From assembly GCA_036390995.1 (NCBI GenBank), contig DASWAT010000153.1, positions 1-62,757 of the forward strand: 62,757 nucleotides of DNA. Reading direction: 5' to 3'. Both the position numbers and the translations under genes were made by a program. Below the pieces are notes generated by a model. That model had not been told where the DNA came from and made no database searches. It saw only the letters and a program-made list of their open reading frames with translations. Numbering within the stretch: position 1 is the first letter of the stretch; every line of letters begins with the position of its first letter. This DNA comes from DASQQQ01 sp036390995 (GTDB lineage Bacteria > Actinomycetota > UBA4738 > HRBIN12). This document shows, piece by piece, positions 37,396 to 45,653 of this stretch.

Positions 37396-37428
37396 CCGAT
37401 CATCGGGTTCGCGTCGCGGCCCGACCAC

Positions 37429-37434
37429 TACACT
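37429..37434 (+). promoter_or_regulatory. Putative -10 box of gatC-gatA
   Basis: TACACT, seven bases before the gatC ATG, predicting a transcript that starts at or next to the start codon. Confidence 0.5.
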
Positions 37435-37441
37435 TGCGGCC

Positions 37442-37732
37442 ATGCCGGTGGAGATCGACATCGATCACGTGGCCCGACTGGCCCGACTGGACCTCACGGC
37501 CGAGGAACGGGACCGGCTGCGCACGCAGCTCGGCCTGATCCTCGAGCACGCCGCGAAGGTCGGCGAGGTGGCGGCCGCCGAGGTGCCTCCCACGGCGTGG
37601 GCGATCCCGCGGGCGAACGTGCTCCGGCCCGATGAGCCCACGCCCTCACTGCCGCGCGAGGACGTGCTCGCGAACGCCCCCGAGCGCGAGGACGACCGGT
37701 TCAAGGTGCCGCGGATCGTGGAGGTCGAGTGA
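37442..37732 (+). CDS. gatC: Asp-tRNA(Asn)/Glu-tRNA(Gln) amidotransferase subunit C
   Basis: Small belt subunit (96 residues) that wraps around GatA and GatB in the tRNA-dependent amidotransferase. Typical features: IDHVARLARLDLTAEE at the N-terminus, the proline-rich PPTAWAIPRANVLRPDEPTPS, and a C-terminus ending in FKVPRIVEVE. The stop overlaps the gatA GTG. The gene begins seven bases after a TACACT box. Confidence 0.94.
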   Translation: MPVEIDIDHVARLARLDLTAEERDRLRTQLGLILEHAAKVGEVAAAEVPPTAWAIPRANVLRPDEPTPSLPREDVLANAPEREDDRFKVPRIVEVE

Positions 37733-39219
37733 GCAGCCCAGGTGTGCCCTCCCACCTCTGCGACCTGCCGGCCGTCGACCTCGCCGCCCGGATCCGGGCC
37801 GGCGAGATAACGGCCGCCGACGTGACCGAGTCGTGCCTCTCCCGCATGGACGCGGTCGAGGACCGGGTGCGCGCGTTCCTCATGCCGACGCCCGACGTCG
37901 CCCGCGAGCAGTCCACCGCCGCTGTCGATCGCATCAACTCCGGCGACGCGCCCGCGGTGGCCGGCATCCCGCTCGCGCTCAAGGACGTCCTGAGCACTCG
38001 CGGGATCCGCACGACGTGCGGCTCGAAGATCCTGGAGGCGTACGTGCCGCCCTACGACTGCACGCCGTGGGCCCGGTTGCGGGGGGCGGGTTCGGTCCTG
38101 CTCGGCAAGACGAACTGCGACGAGTTCGCGATGGGCTCCTCGAACGAGAACTCCGCGTACGGGCCGGTGCGGAACCCCTGGAACCTCGACAGGGTGCCAG
38201 GGGGCTCGTCGGGCGGCTCCGCCGCGGCGGTGGCGGCCGGGGAGGCGGTGTGGGCCCTCGGCACCGACACCGGCGGGTCGGTCCGCCAGCCCGCGGCGCT
38301 GTGCGGCGTGGTCGGGCTGAAGCCGACGTACGGACTGATCAGCCGGTACGGGCTCATCGCGTTCGCGTCGTCTCTCGATACCGTGGGAACGTTCACGCGG
38401 ACGGTCCGCGATGCTGGGGTGCTGCTCGCGGTGATCGCCGGCAAGGACGCGATGGACGCCACGAGCCTCGACGAGCCGGTGCCGGACTACCTTCAGGCGC
38501 TCGAGGCCGGGATCGAGGGGCTCCGTGTCGGCGTGGTCACGGAGGCCTTCGGTGAGGGCGTCCAGCCGGGCGTACGGGCGAGCGTCCGGGCCGCGATCGA
38601 CCGGATGGCTGCGATGGGCGCTCACGTGGGAGAGATCTCGTTGCCGCATGCCGACTACGCGCTGTCGGCCTACTACCTGATCGCGCCGTCTGAAGCCTCG
38701 TCGAACCTCGCCCGGTACGACGGCGTTCGGTACGGGCTCCGCGTCGACGGCCGCGACTCGGTCGAGATGATGACGAAGACCCGAGGAGCAGGCTTCGGGC
38801 CCGAGGTGAAGCGCCGGATCATGCTCGGCACGTACGCGCTCTCCGCCGGTTACTACGAGGCCTACTACGGTCAGGCTCAGAAGGTTCGCACCCTCGTGAT
38901 CCGTGACTACGAGCGGGCCTTCGAGGAGTACGATCTTCTCGTCTCGCCGACCTCGCCGACGACGGCGTTCCGGTTGGGCGAGCGCACGGACGATCCGCTC
39001 GCGATGTACCTCTCGGACGTGTTCACGATCCCGGCCAACCTGGCGGGGGTGCCCGCCATGTCGATCCCGTGCGGCCTAGACGAGGCCGGACTACCCGTCG
39101 GCCTCCAGCTCACCGCGCCGGTCCTGCAGGAACGCCGTCTCCTGACCGCCGCCCACGCCGTCGAGCAGGAGCTCGCCTTCAGCGCCGTCCCGCCGCTCCT
39201 CCAGGGGCTCGCCGCCTGA
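37729..39219 (+). CDS. gatA: Asp-tRNA(Asn)/Glu-tRNA(Gln) amidotransferase subunit A
   Basis: Amidase subunit that releases ammonia from glutamine for transamidation of mischarged tRNA. 496 residues. The amidase-signature triad is complete: lysine in PLALKDVLS, and the two serines in GGSSGGSAAAVAAGE and GTDTGGSVRQPA. The GTG start overlaps gatC. Its last 129 bases are also read on the opposite strand as the 3' end of the EamA gene. gatB follows 1 kb later with its own promoter instead of adjoining gatA. Confidence 0.96.
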   Translation: MSSPGVPSHLCDLPAVDLAARIRAGEITAADVTESCLSRMDAVEDRVRAFLMPTPDVAREQSTAAVDRINSGDAPAVAGIPLALKDVLSTRGIRTTCGSKILEAYVPPYDCTPWARLRGAGSVLLGKTNCDEFAMGSSNENSAYGPVRNPWNLDRVPGGSSGGSAAAVAAGEAVWALGTDTGGSVRQPAALCGVVGLKPTYGLISRYGLIAFASSLDTVGTFTRTVRDAGVLLAVIAGKDAMDATSLDEPVPDYLQALEAGIEGLRVGVVTEAFGEGVQPGVRASVRAAIDRMAAMGAHVGEISLPHADYALSAYYLIAPSEASSNLARYDGVRYGLRVDGRDSVEMMTKTRGAGFGPEVKRRIMLGTYALSAGYYEAYYGQAQKVRTLVIRDYERAFEEYDLLVSPTSPTTAFRLGERTDDPLAMYLSDVFTIPANLAGVPAMSIPCGLDEAGLPVGLQLTAPVLQERRLLTAAHAVEQELAFSAVPPLLQGLAA

Positions 39220-40155
39220 AGTCAGGTCCGGCGTGGCCGTTCCCTTCCCCGCCGAGATGATGAGGGCCACGGCGGCGACGATGATCCCGCCGGCCATCAC
39301 GGTCCGCAGGCCGATCGACTCGTCGAGGATCAGCCATCCGAGGAACACGGCGACGACCGGGTTCACGTACGCGTACGTCGAGACGAGCGACGTTCGGGCG
39401 TTCCGGAGCAGCCAGACATAGCACGTGAACCCGACCCACGATCCCACGGTGATGAGGTAGACGAGCGCCAGCAGCGATCGGCCTGAGAACGCCTCGGGCC
39501 GCAGCAGGGCGAGCTCGCCCCGGAGCGCGCCCACCGCCACCAGGATGGCGCCGCCGATCATCATCTCCATGCCGGCGCCCACGAGCGGTCGCGAGGGGAG
39601 CTTCGCGGTTCGCGAGTACAGCGAGCCGGCCGTCCAGCACATGGTTGCGCCCACCGCCACCAACATCCCCGACAGCGGCGCGGTTCGCCCGCTCACCCCG
39701 TCGATGAGCAGCGCCGCGCCGCCGAAGCCGAGCACGAGCCCGCCCACCGTCGCCCACCCGTGCCGGTGTCGAAGCAGGACCCGGTCAACGAGGGCCATCC
39801 ACAGCGGCACGAGCGCGATGATGAGGGAGGCGATCCCGGAGGGGATCGTGCGTTCGGCCAACACGACGCCTCCGTTGCCGCCCACGATGAGCCCCAGGCC
39901 GACGAACAGCGCCGATCGCCAGTGCTCGGTTCGAGGGCGATCGCCCTCGCGGTCGCCGCGACGGATCGCCCACGCGTAGAGGACTCCTCCGGCGATCACG
40001 AAGCGCAGGCCGGCCGCCATGAGGGGCGGGAGCGTCTCGTTCGAGATCCGGATCGCGAGGTAGGTCGTGCCCCACACGACGTACACGGCGGCGAGGGCCG
40101 TCCACGCCATGGGAGAGGCGGCTCGGGCGGGCTGCGGTTCGGCCGTCCGAGTCAT
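39091..40155 (-). CDS. EamA-family (DMT superfamily) small-molecule exporter
   Basis: 354 residues with ten predicted membrane helices in two EamA repeats; recognisable parts are VYVVWGTTYLAIRISNE at the start and PVVAVFLGWLILDES in the second repeat. Members export amino acids or other metabolites, and the substrate is unknown. ATG 40155 (MTRTAEP) is preferred because TATCCT ends seven bases upstream; GTG 40185 would extend it by ten residues into the promoter. The hydrophilic C-terminal tail of about 45 residues is encoded inside gatA on the other strand and may be functionally neutral. Confidence 0.85.
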   Translation of the reverse strand: MTRTAEPQPARAASPMAWTALAAVYVVWGTTYLAIRISNETLPPLMAAGLRFVIAGGVLYAWAIRRGDREGDRPRTEHWRSALFVGLGLIVGGNGGVVLAERTIPSGIASLIIALVPLWMALVDRVLLRHRHGWATVGGLVLGFGGAALLIDGVSGRTAPLSGMLVAVGATMCWTAGSLYSRTAKLPSRPLVGAGMEMMIGGAILVAVGALRGELALLRPEAFSGRSLLALVYLITVGSWVGFTCYVWLLRNARTSLVSTYAYVNPVVAVFLGWLILDESIGLRTVMAGGIIVAAVALIISAGKGTATPDLTSGGEPLEERRDGAEGELLLDGVGGGQETAFLQDRRGELEADG

Positions 40156-40162
40156 GCCCACC

Positions 40163-40168
40163 AGGATA
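40163..40168 (-). promoter_or_regulatory. Putative -10 box of the EamA gene
   Basis: TATCCT on the minus strand, seven bases before ATG 40155; a leaderless transcript is predicted. Confidence 0.5.
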
Positions 40169-40225
40169 GGGTTCGCACTGGTCACTGCCTATCGATTTCC
40201 TGCCGGTTACGACAGCCGAACCCGC

Positions 40226-40231
40226 TAAGCT
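40226..40231 (+). promoter_or_regulatory. Putative -10 box of gatB
   Basis: TAAGCT, ten bases before the gatB ATG, with only GGG in between; near-leaderless. It is divergent from the EamA promoter within about 60 bases. Confidence 0.45.
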
Positions 40232-40241
40232 CAGGGCCGGC

Positions 40242-41720
40242 ATGGCCGAGACGCTCACGACCCAGGGCTACGAGACGGTGATCGGGCTGGAGTGCCACGT
40301 CGAGCTCGCCACCCGGACGAAGATGTTCTGCGGCTGCCGCAACGAGTTCGGCGTGGACCCGAACACGAACGTGTGTCCCGTCTGCCTGGGGCTCCCCGGC
40401 TCGCTGCCGGTGCCGAACGAGCGCGCGATCGAGTACATCGTGCGGATCGGCCTGGCGCTGAACTGCCGGATCGCGCCGCACTCGCTGTTCCACCGGAAGA
40501 ACTACTTCTACCCCGACATGCCGAAGGACTTCCAGATCTCGCAGTACGACCTGCCGATCTGCGTGGGCGGGCATCTCGACGTGAAGGTCGACGGGATCAC
40601 CCGGCGCATCGGCATCACCCGCGTCCACATGGAGGAGGACACCGGCAAGACGACGCACCTCGGCAGCACAGGCCGGATCGCGCAGGCCGAGGCGGCGCTC
40701 GTCGACTACAACCGCGCCGGTGTCCCGCTCGTGGAGGTGGTGTCGGAGCCGGACATGCGCTCGCCGGAGGAGGCCCGGGCCTACCTCGTGGAGCTCCGGG
40801 CCACGCTCGAGGCACTGGGCGTCTCGGACGTGCGGATGGAGGAGGGGTCGCTGCGGTGCGACGCGAACATCTCGGTCCGTCCGCAGGGCGCCGGCGAGTT
40901 GGGCACGAAGGTCGAGGTCAAGAACCTGAACTCCGTGCGCTCGCTGGAGCGCGCCCTCCGGTACGAGCAGGAGCGCCAGGTCGCGGCACTGGATCGCGGT
41001 GAGCCGCTCGTGCAGGAGACCCGTCACTTCGACGAGGGCAAAGGGACCACCCACACGCTCCGGTCGAAGGAAGAGGCGTTCGACTACCGGTACTTCCCCG
41101 AGCCCGACCTGCCGCCGCTCGAGCCCGACCCGGCGTGGGTCGAGGAGATCCGGGCCTCGCTTCCCGAGCTGCCGGCCGCGCGCCGCGCGCGCCTGGAACA
41201 CGAGCACGGGCTGAAGTCGGAGCAGGCCGCGATCATCGGCTCGGACCGGCACGCCACCGGGTACTTCGAGCGCGCGGTGGCCCTCGGCGCGCCGGCCTCC
41301 GGGGTCGCGACGTGGATGACGCAGGACATCGCCGCCTACCTGAACCGCACGGGGAAGGAGTGGCACGACCTCGACGCCGACTTCCCGCCGGAGAGGCTCC
41401 GAGATCTGCTACGTCTCGTGGAGGAAGATGAGCTGTCCTCCACCGGCTCGAAGGCGGCTTTCGACGCCGCCGCCGTGTCTGGGAGACCGCTCGACGAGGT
41501 GATCGACGAGAAGGGTCTCCGGCAAGTCTCGGACACCTCACAGCTCGAGGTGTGGGTGGACGAGGCGATCGCCGAGAACCCTCAGCAGGTCGAGCAGTAC
41601 CGGGCCGGGAAAGGGGCCCTCATCGGCTTCTTCGTCGGACAGGTGATGAGGAAGTCCGGGAACTCGGCGAACCCCAAGGTCGTGAACGACCTGCTCCGAG
41701 CGCGCCTCTCGGGGTCCTGA
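40242..41720 (+). CDS. gatB: Asp-tRNA(Asn)/Glu-tRNA(Gln) amidotransferase subunit B
   Basis: tRNA-binding and kinase/transamidase subunit, 492 residues. Typical parts: YETVIGLECHVELATRTKMFC at the start with the zinc-site cysteines (MFCGCRNEFG and NVCPVCLGLPGSLP), the FYPDMPKDFQISQYD segment, and a C-terminal YqeY-like tail ending in NPKVVNDLLRARL. With gatC and gatA it makes the organism capable of forming Gln-tRNA and/or Asn-tRNA by the indirect route. An EamA gene on the other strand separates it from gatCA. Confidence 0.96.
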   Translation: MAETLTTQGYETVIGLECHVELATRTKMFCGCRNEFGVDPNTNVCPVCLGLPGSLPVPNERAIEYIVRIGLALNCRIAPHSLFHRKNYFYPDMPKDFQISQYDLPICVGGHLDVKVDGITRRIGITRVHMEEDTGKTTHLGSTGRIAQAEAALVDYNRAGVPLVEVVSEPDMRSPEEARAYLVELRATLEALGVSDVRMEEGSLRCDANISVRPQGAGELGTKVEVKNLNSVRSLERALRYEQERQVAALDRGEPLVQETRHFDEGKGTTHTLRSKEEAFDYRYFPEPDLPPLEPDPAWVEEIRASLPELPAARRARLEHEHGLKSEQAAIIGSDRHATGYFERAVALGAPASGVATWMTQDIAAYLNRTGKEWHDLDADFPPERLRDLLRLVEEDELSSTGSKAAFDAAAVSGRPLDEVIDEKGLRQVSDTSQLEVWVDEAIAENPQQVEQYRAGKGALIGFFVGQVMRKSGNSANPKVVNDLLRARLSGS

Positions 41721-41739
41721 CGCGCGGCGGAGCCGCCCT

Positions 41740-43011
41740 GTGAGGGTCGACCGCCAAGAGCCGAAGCGGTACCCGTGGTGGCAGCTCATCCTCCTCGGCC
41801 TGGTGGCCATGGTCGAGGCCGTGCTGGTCCGCCCGCTCCGCCGCCTGTGGGTCTCGGAGGACCCGCTCGATACGTACGCGCTCGTCCACATGGCGAGCTC
41901 GGCGGGCGACGCCATGGTCGCCATCGCGTTGGCCGGGTCGATCTTCTTCGACATCCCGGTGGGGGAGGCGAAGGTCCGGGTGGCCCTCTACCTGGCCCTC
42001 ACCATGGCGCCGCTCGCCGCGGCCGGGCCCGTCCTCGTGTTCCTCCTGGACCGGGCGGGCCCACGTCGCGCCATCTCGACGGCCGCGGCAGTGGGCCGTG
42101 CGCTGGTCGCCGTGATCGCCGCCCCCCGGGTCGGATCGCTGCTGCTGTTCCCGCTGGCGTTCCTCCTCCTCGTGCTGTCGAAGGTCCACGGCATCACGAA
42201 GAACGGTTTGACGATGGCGTACGCGGGTCGGGACGAAGGCCTGGTTCGTGCGAACGCGCGATTGGGCCGCATCGCCGTGGCCGGTGTGATCCTGGTCGCG
42301 GCACCGGGACTCCTGCTGCTGAAGCTCGGGAGCGCCCAGGCCGTGCTGTACGGCGGGGCGGTCGTGTATGGCATCACCGCGCTGCTGAACCTCCGGCTGC
42401 CCCACCCACGCGTGCCCCGGGTGAAGGGCGAGGTCGGTCCGCTGGGCGCGATCCCGGCGCTGGCCGCTCCGGCTCTCGGCGCGGCGGGCCTTCGAGCGGC
42501 GAACGGGTTCCTGCTGTTCCTGCTGGCGTTCGCCCTGCGCCGCAGCGGCCAGCCGGCGTGGTGGTACGGGGTGCTCGCGGCGGCCGCCATCGGCGGGCTG
42601 TTCGGAGCCGATCTCCTCGCGCCGAGGCTGCCGACCTCATGGCGAGAGGAGGCCGTGGTCGTCGCGTGCGTGATCGCCGCGGGTGTGGGCGCCGTGCTGG
42701 CGTTCGCGGCGTTCTCGCTCCCCGTGTTGACGGTGTTCGCCCTGATCGTCGGGGCATCGTCCGAGCTCGGCCGGCTGGCGTTCCAGAGCCTCATGCAAGG
42801 CCTCGCTCCCGGAGGGGCTCACGGGCGGGTGTTCGTCCGGTACGAGGTGATCTTCCAGCTCGCTTGGGTGGCCGGCGCCATGCTCCCCGCGATGCTGCCG
42901 ATCGTGTTCCGAGAGGGGTTCCTGATCCTGTTCGGGCTGTACGTGGTCGTGGGCCTCGGTTATCTGGCGCCGCAGTATCTCGAACACCGTCGCACCGGGG
43001 ATCCGGAGTAG
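41740..43011 (+). CDS. MFS-like multi-pass membrane protein
   Basis: 423 residues with about twelve hydrophobic helices and the general layout of a major facilitator superfamily transporter. The loop after helix 2 is VLVFLLDRAGPRRAIST, a loose match to motif A (G-x3-D-R-x-G-R-R). A charged central linker reads VPRVKGEVGPLGA. No substrate can be assigned. GTG start 20 bases after gatB, so co-transcription is likely but a functional link is not obvious. Confidence 0.7.
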   Translation: MRVDRQEPKRYPWWQLILLGLVAMVEAVLVRPLRRLWVSEDPLDTYALVHMASSAGDAMVAIALAGSIFFDIPVGEAKVRVALYLALTMAPLAAAGPVLVFLLDRAGPRRAISTAAAVGRALVAVIAAPRVGSLLLFPLAFLLLVLSKVHGITKNGLTMAYAGRDEGLVRANARLGRIAVAGVILVAAPGLLLLKLGSAQAVLYGGAVVYGITALLNLRLPHPRVPRVKGEVGPLGAIPALAAPALGAAGLRAANGFLLFLLAFALRRSGQPAWWYGVLAAAAIGGLFGADLLAPRLPTSWREEAVVVACVIAAGVGAVLAFAAFSLPVLTVFALIVGASSELGRLAFQSLMQGLAPGGAHGRVFVRYEVIFQLAWVAGAMLPAMLPIVFREGFLILFGLYVVVGLGYLAPQYLEHRRTGDPE

Positions 43012-43087
43012 GAGGGCGCCGGAAGAGGGGTCTGCGTCGACGACCGGAGAGGACGTCTGGGGAGCCGCCGATGCGCGGGGCTTGCCC

Positions 43088-43093
43088 TATGCT
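43088..43093 (+). promoter_or_regulatory. Putative -10 box of the Rieske/reductase operon
   Basis: TATGCT, followed by a leader of about 40 bases that ends in a strong GAGGAGGAACGAG ribosome-binding site before ATG 43138. No convincing -35. Confidence 0.4.
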
Positions 43094-43137
43094 GAGCGCG
43101 AGTCAGCCCGCAAACGCCGACATCGAGGAGGAACGAG

Positions 43138-43449
43138 ATGGCAGACTGGGTCAGGGTCGGCGAGGCCGGCGACGTGGCCGAGGGCGACGTGAACTCGTAC
43201 TCGGTGGGTGACCGGTCCGTGGCGGTGGCGAACGTGGGCGGCACGCTGTACGCGTTCGACGACACCTGCACCCATCAGCAGTGCTCGCTCTCGGAAGGTG
43301 ACCTCGACGGCACCGTCGTCGAGTGTCCGTGTCATGGGAGCCAGTTCGACGTCACCAGCGGCGACGTGGTCGAGGGCCCGGCCGCCGATCCCGTCGACAC
43401 CTTCGAGGTTCGGGAGGAAGGCGGCGAGCTGCAGGTCTCGGTGGAATAG
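43138..43449 (+). CDS. Rieske [2Fe-2S] ferredoxin
   Basis: 103-residue soluble iron-sulfur protein. The cluster ligands are C-x-H in CTHQQCSLSEG and C-x2-H in CPCHGSQFD, the standard Rieske arrangement. The length and the absence of a signal peptide or anchor match the ferredoxin component of ring-hydroxylating dioxygenases or NirD-like proteins. The following gene is a matching FAD reductase, but no oxygenase gene is in the window, so the terminal acceptor must be encoded elsewhere. Confidence 0.93.
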   Translation: MADWVRVGEAGDVAEGDVNSYSVGDRSVAVANVGGTLYAFDDTCTHQQCSLSEGDLDGTVVECPCHGSQFDVTSGDVVEGPAADPVDTFEVREEGGELQVSVE

Positions 43450-43480
43450 CCGCACCGGGCCCGCCGTTGCCAGAGAAGCG

Positions 43481-44710
43481 ATGCCGACCTTCGTCATCAT
43501 CGGGGCGAGCCTGGCTGGCGGCACCGCCGCCGGCTCCCTGCGCGAGGAGGGTTACGAGGGTCGTATGGTGCTGATCGGCGCCGAGCCGCTCCCTCCGTAC
43601 GAGCGTCCCCCGCTCTCGAAGGAATACCTGCGCGGCGAGGACACCGAGCCCCACTTCGTCCGCCCGCCCGAGTGGTACGGCGCGAACGACATCGAAGCTC
43701 GGTTCGCCGAGCGCGCCGGATCGCTCGACACGTCCGCGCGCGTGGTGACGCTGGCCTCGGGTGGACGGATCCCCTACGACGCGGTGCTCATCGCCACCGG
43801 AAGCCGCAACCGGCGGCTGCCGGTGCCCGGCGCGGACCTCCCCGGCGTGCTCGACCTGCGCCGGGTGGAGGATTCGGACCGGATCCGCGAGGCGGCGGCG
43901 CACGGAGGGCGAGTGGTGCTCGTCGGCGCCGGATTCATCGGCTGCGAGGTGGCCGCGTCGCTCCGATCGCTCGGGGTGGACGTGACCGTCGTCGAGTTCT
44001 TCGAGACGCCGCTGCAGCGGGTCCTGGGAACGGAGCTCGGGAAGGTGCTCGAGGGACTGCACCGCGACCACGGCTGCGCCATGGTGCTCGGCGAGGCGGT
44101 GGAGAAGATCGAGGGCGACGGCCGGTTCGAGGCCGTGGTCACGAAGAGCGGCAGGCGGATCGAGGGTGATTTCGCCGTCGTGGGCGTCGGCGTGGAGCCC
44201 GTGACCGACGTCGTGAACGGGAGCGACGTCGTCGTGGACAACGGCATCCTCGTGGACGCGAAGCTGCAGACGAACGTGCCGGGTGTGTTCGCGGCCGGCG
44301 ACGTGGCCCGGCACGACCACCCGGTGTTCGGGCGGATCCGCGTGGAGCACTTCGACAACGCGATCAAGATGGGCCAGGCCGCGGCGCGGAACATGCTCGG
44401 CCGGAACGAGGTGTTCGACGACGCCCACTGGTTCTGGTCGGACCAGTACGACGCGACGATCGAGATGTCCGGGTTCGCCACCGGATGGGACCAGCTGGTC
44501 TACCGTGGGAACGTGAACGAGCGGAGCTTCGCGGCGTTCATGCTGAAGAACGGCGTCCTGCTCTCGGCCTTCAGCATGAACTGGCAGCGGGACGTCAGGC
44601 GGGCCAAGCCGCTCATCGCGGCGAGGGTCCGGCCGGATCCCTCCAAACTGGCCGACCCCGAGTTCGACCTCCGCGAGCTGGCCCCCGAGGGAGGGGTGAC
44701 ACCGGCGTGA
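43481..44710 (+). CDS. FAD/NAD(P)-dependent ferredoxin reductase
   Basis: 409 residues of the pyridine nucleotide-disulfide oxidoreductase family, closest in layout to reductases of Rieske-type dioxygenase systems (BphA4-like). FAD-binding motif: VIIGASLAGGTAAGSLR; NAD motif: LVGAGFIGCEVAASL; second FAD motif: GVFAAGDVARHDHP. A C-terminal reductase domain starts around DQYDATIEMSGFA. It should pass electrons from NAD(P)H to the Rieske ferredoxin 31 bases upstream. The stop shares a base with a following small ORF. Confidence 0.92.
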   Translation: MPTFVIIGASLAGGTAAGSLREEGYEGRMVLIGAEPLPPYERPPLSKEYLRGEDTEPHFVRPPEWYGANDIEARFAERAGSLDTSARVVTLASGGRIPYDAVLIATGSRNRRLPVPGADLPGVLDLRRVEDSDRIREAAAHGGRVVLVGAGFIGCEVAASLRSLGVDVTVVEFFETPLQRVLGTELGKVLEGLHRDHGCAMVLGEAVEKIEGDGRFEAVVTKSGRRIEGDFAVVGVGVEPVTDVVNGSDVVVDNGILVDAKLQTNVPGVFAAGDVARHDHPVFGRIRVEHFDNAIKMGQAAARNMLGRNEVFDDAHWFWSDQYDATIEMSGFATGWDQLVYRGNVNERSFAAFMLKNGVLLSAFSMNWQRDVRRAKPLIAARVRPDPSKLADPEFDLRELAPEGGVTPA

Positions 44711-44928
44711 TGGGACCTCAGATCACCCACATGCCGTGCGACCTGAACCAGCAGCAGAAGCGCCGGGACGCTCGGAAGGACTCGGTCGCCCGGGCTGTTG
44801 CACGCCGGCTGGGAAGGCGCTCCCTCCTTGACCGCGTGCTTCGCCGGAGGCCGTCGGGCCCGGACGTCGGGGCCGAAGAGCTCCGTGGCTGCGACGACGA
44901 GGACGTCTTCCACGGCTTCCGCTTCTAG
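44710..44928 (+). CDS. Small basic hypothetical protein
   Basis: 72-residue ORF whose ATG overlaps the reductase stop by one base (TGATG). The middle is strongly basic (QQQKRRDARKDSVARAVARR) and the end acidic. No known domain. Codon third positions are GC-rich, which supports coding, but there is no independent evidence. Its stop codon lies inside a palindrome that also holds the stop codon of the convergent ABC gene. Confidence 0.42.
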   Translation: MGPQITHMPCDLNQQQKRRDARKDSVARAVARRLGRRSLLDRVLRRRPSGPDVGAEELRGCDDEDVFHGFRF

Positions 44929-44943
44929 TCTGAACCAGACTAG
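44925..44943. terminator. Bidirectional hairpin holding two stop codons
   Basis: CTAGTCTG-AAC-CAGACTAG: 8-bp perfect stem, 3-base loop. It contains the TAG stop of the plus-strand small ORF and the TAG stop of the minus-strand ABC ATPase. A bidirectional terminator is likely, though no T-tract follows on either side. Confidence 0.6.
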
Positions 44944-45653
44944 TCGACGGTGAGCTTGGAGGCGATCTCGCTCGGCTTGCCCTCGGCCTCGATCCGGCCG
45001 TCGCGGAACAGGACCACCCGGTTGCAGTAGCGGAGCGCCTCGGGGTTGTGGGTCGCGGCCAGCACCGCGCCGCCGCGGCGGATCACGTCCCACAGGGCAT
45101 CGAGGATGAGGTCGGCGTTCTCGGTGTCGACCTCGGCGATCGGCTCGTCGGCCAGCACGACCTCCGGCTCCGCGATCAGCGCGCGGGCCACGGCCACCCG
45201 CTGCTGCTGGCCGGCCGACAGCTCGAACGTCCGGTTCTCGAGACGATCCGACAGGCCGAGCCGTCCGAGCCACGTCTCCGCCCGCTGCCTTGCCTCGCGG
45301 AGCTCCACCCCGGCCACGCGCAGCGGCAGCTCGACGTTCTCCACGGCGGAAAGGGTCGGCAGCAGGCCGAAGCTCTGGAACACGATGCCCATCCCGGTGC
45401 GACGGAGCGAGATCGTGTCGTCGTGGCGCAGGCGCTCGACCGGCTCTCCCTTCCACCGGACCTCGCCCTCATCGGGGCGGTCCATCCCGGACAGGACGCC
45501 GATGAACGTGGTCTTGCCCGACCCCGAGGGACCGATGAGCGCGACGAAGTCCTTCGACCGCAACTCGAGCGAGGCGCCGCGCACCGCGATCACGCCGTGG
45601 GCGCCGTCGTAGGTCCGGACGACGTCGTGAGCCGAGAGGAGGGGCTCGCTCAT
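44940..45653 (-). CDS. ABC transporter ATPase of the FtsX/MacB type (second ATPase)
   Basis: 237 residues. Walker A GPSGSGKTT, Q-loop VFQSFGLLPTLSAVENV (the LolD/MacB style), signature LSAGQQQRVAVARAL, Walker B PEVVLADEPIAEVD, and the switch histidine in AATHNPEAL. The signature has Ala in place of the first Gly of LSGGQ. Walker B carries the catalytic Glu. It is the last gene of a three-gene operon with another ATPase and one large permease; the start overlaps the upstream ATPase stop. Confidence 0.92.
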   Translation of the reverse strand: MSEPLLSAHDVVRTYDGAHGVIAVRGASLELRSKDFVALIGPSGSGKTTFIGVLSGMDRPDEGEVRWKGEPVERLRHDDTISLRRTGMGIVFQSFGLLPTLSAVENVELPLRVAGVELREARQRAETWLGRLGLSDRLENRTFELSAGQQQRVAVARALIAEPEVVLADEPIAEVDTENADLILDALWDVIRRGGAVLAATHNPEALRYCNRVVLFRDGRIEAEGKPSEIASKLTVD

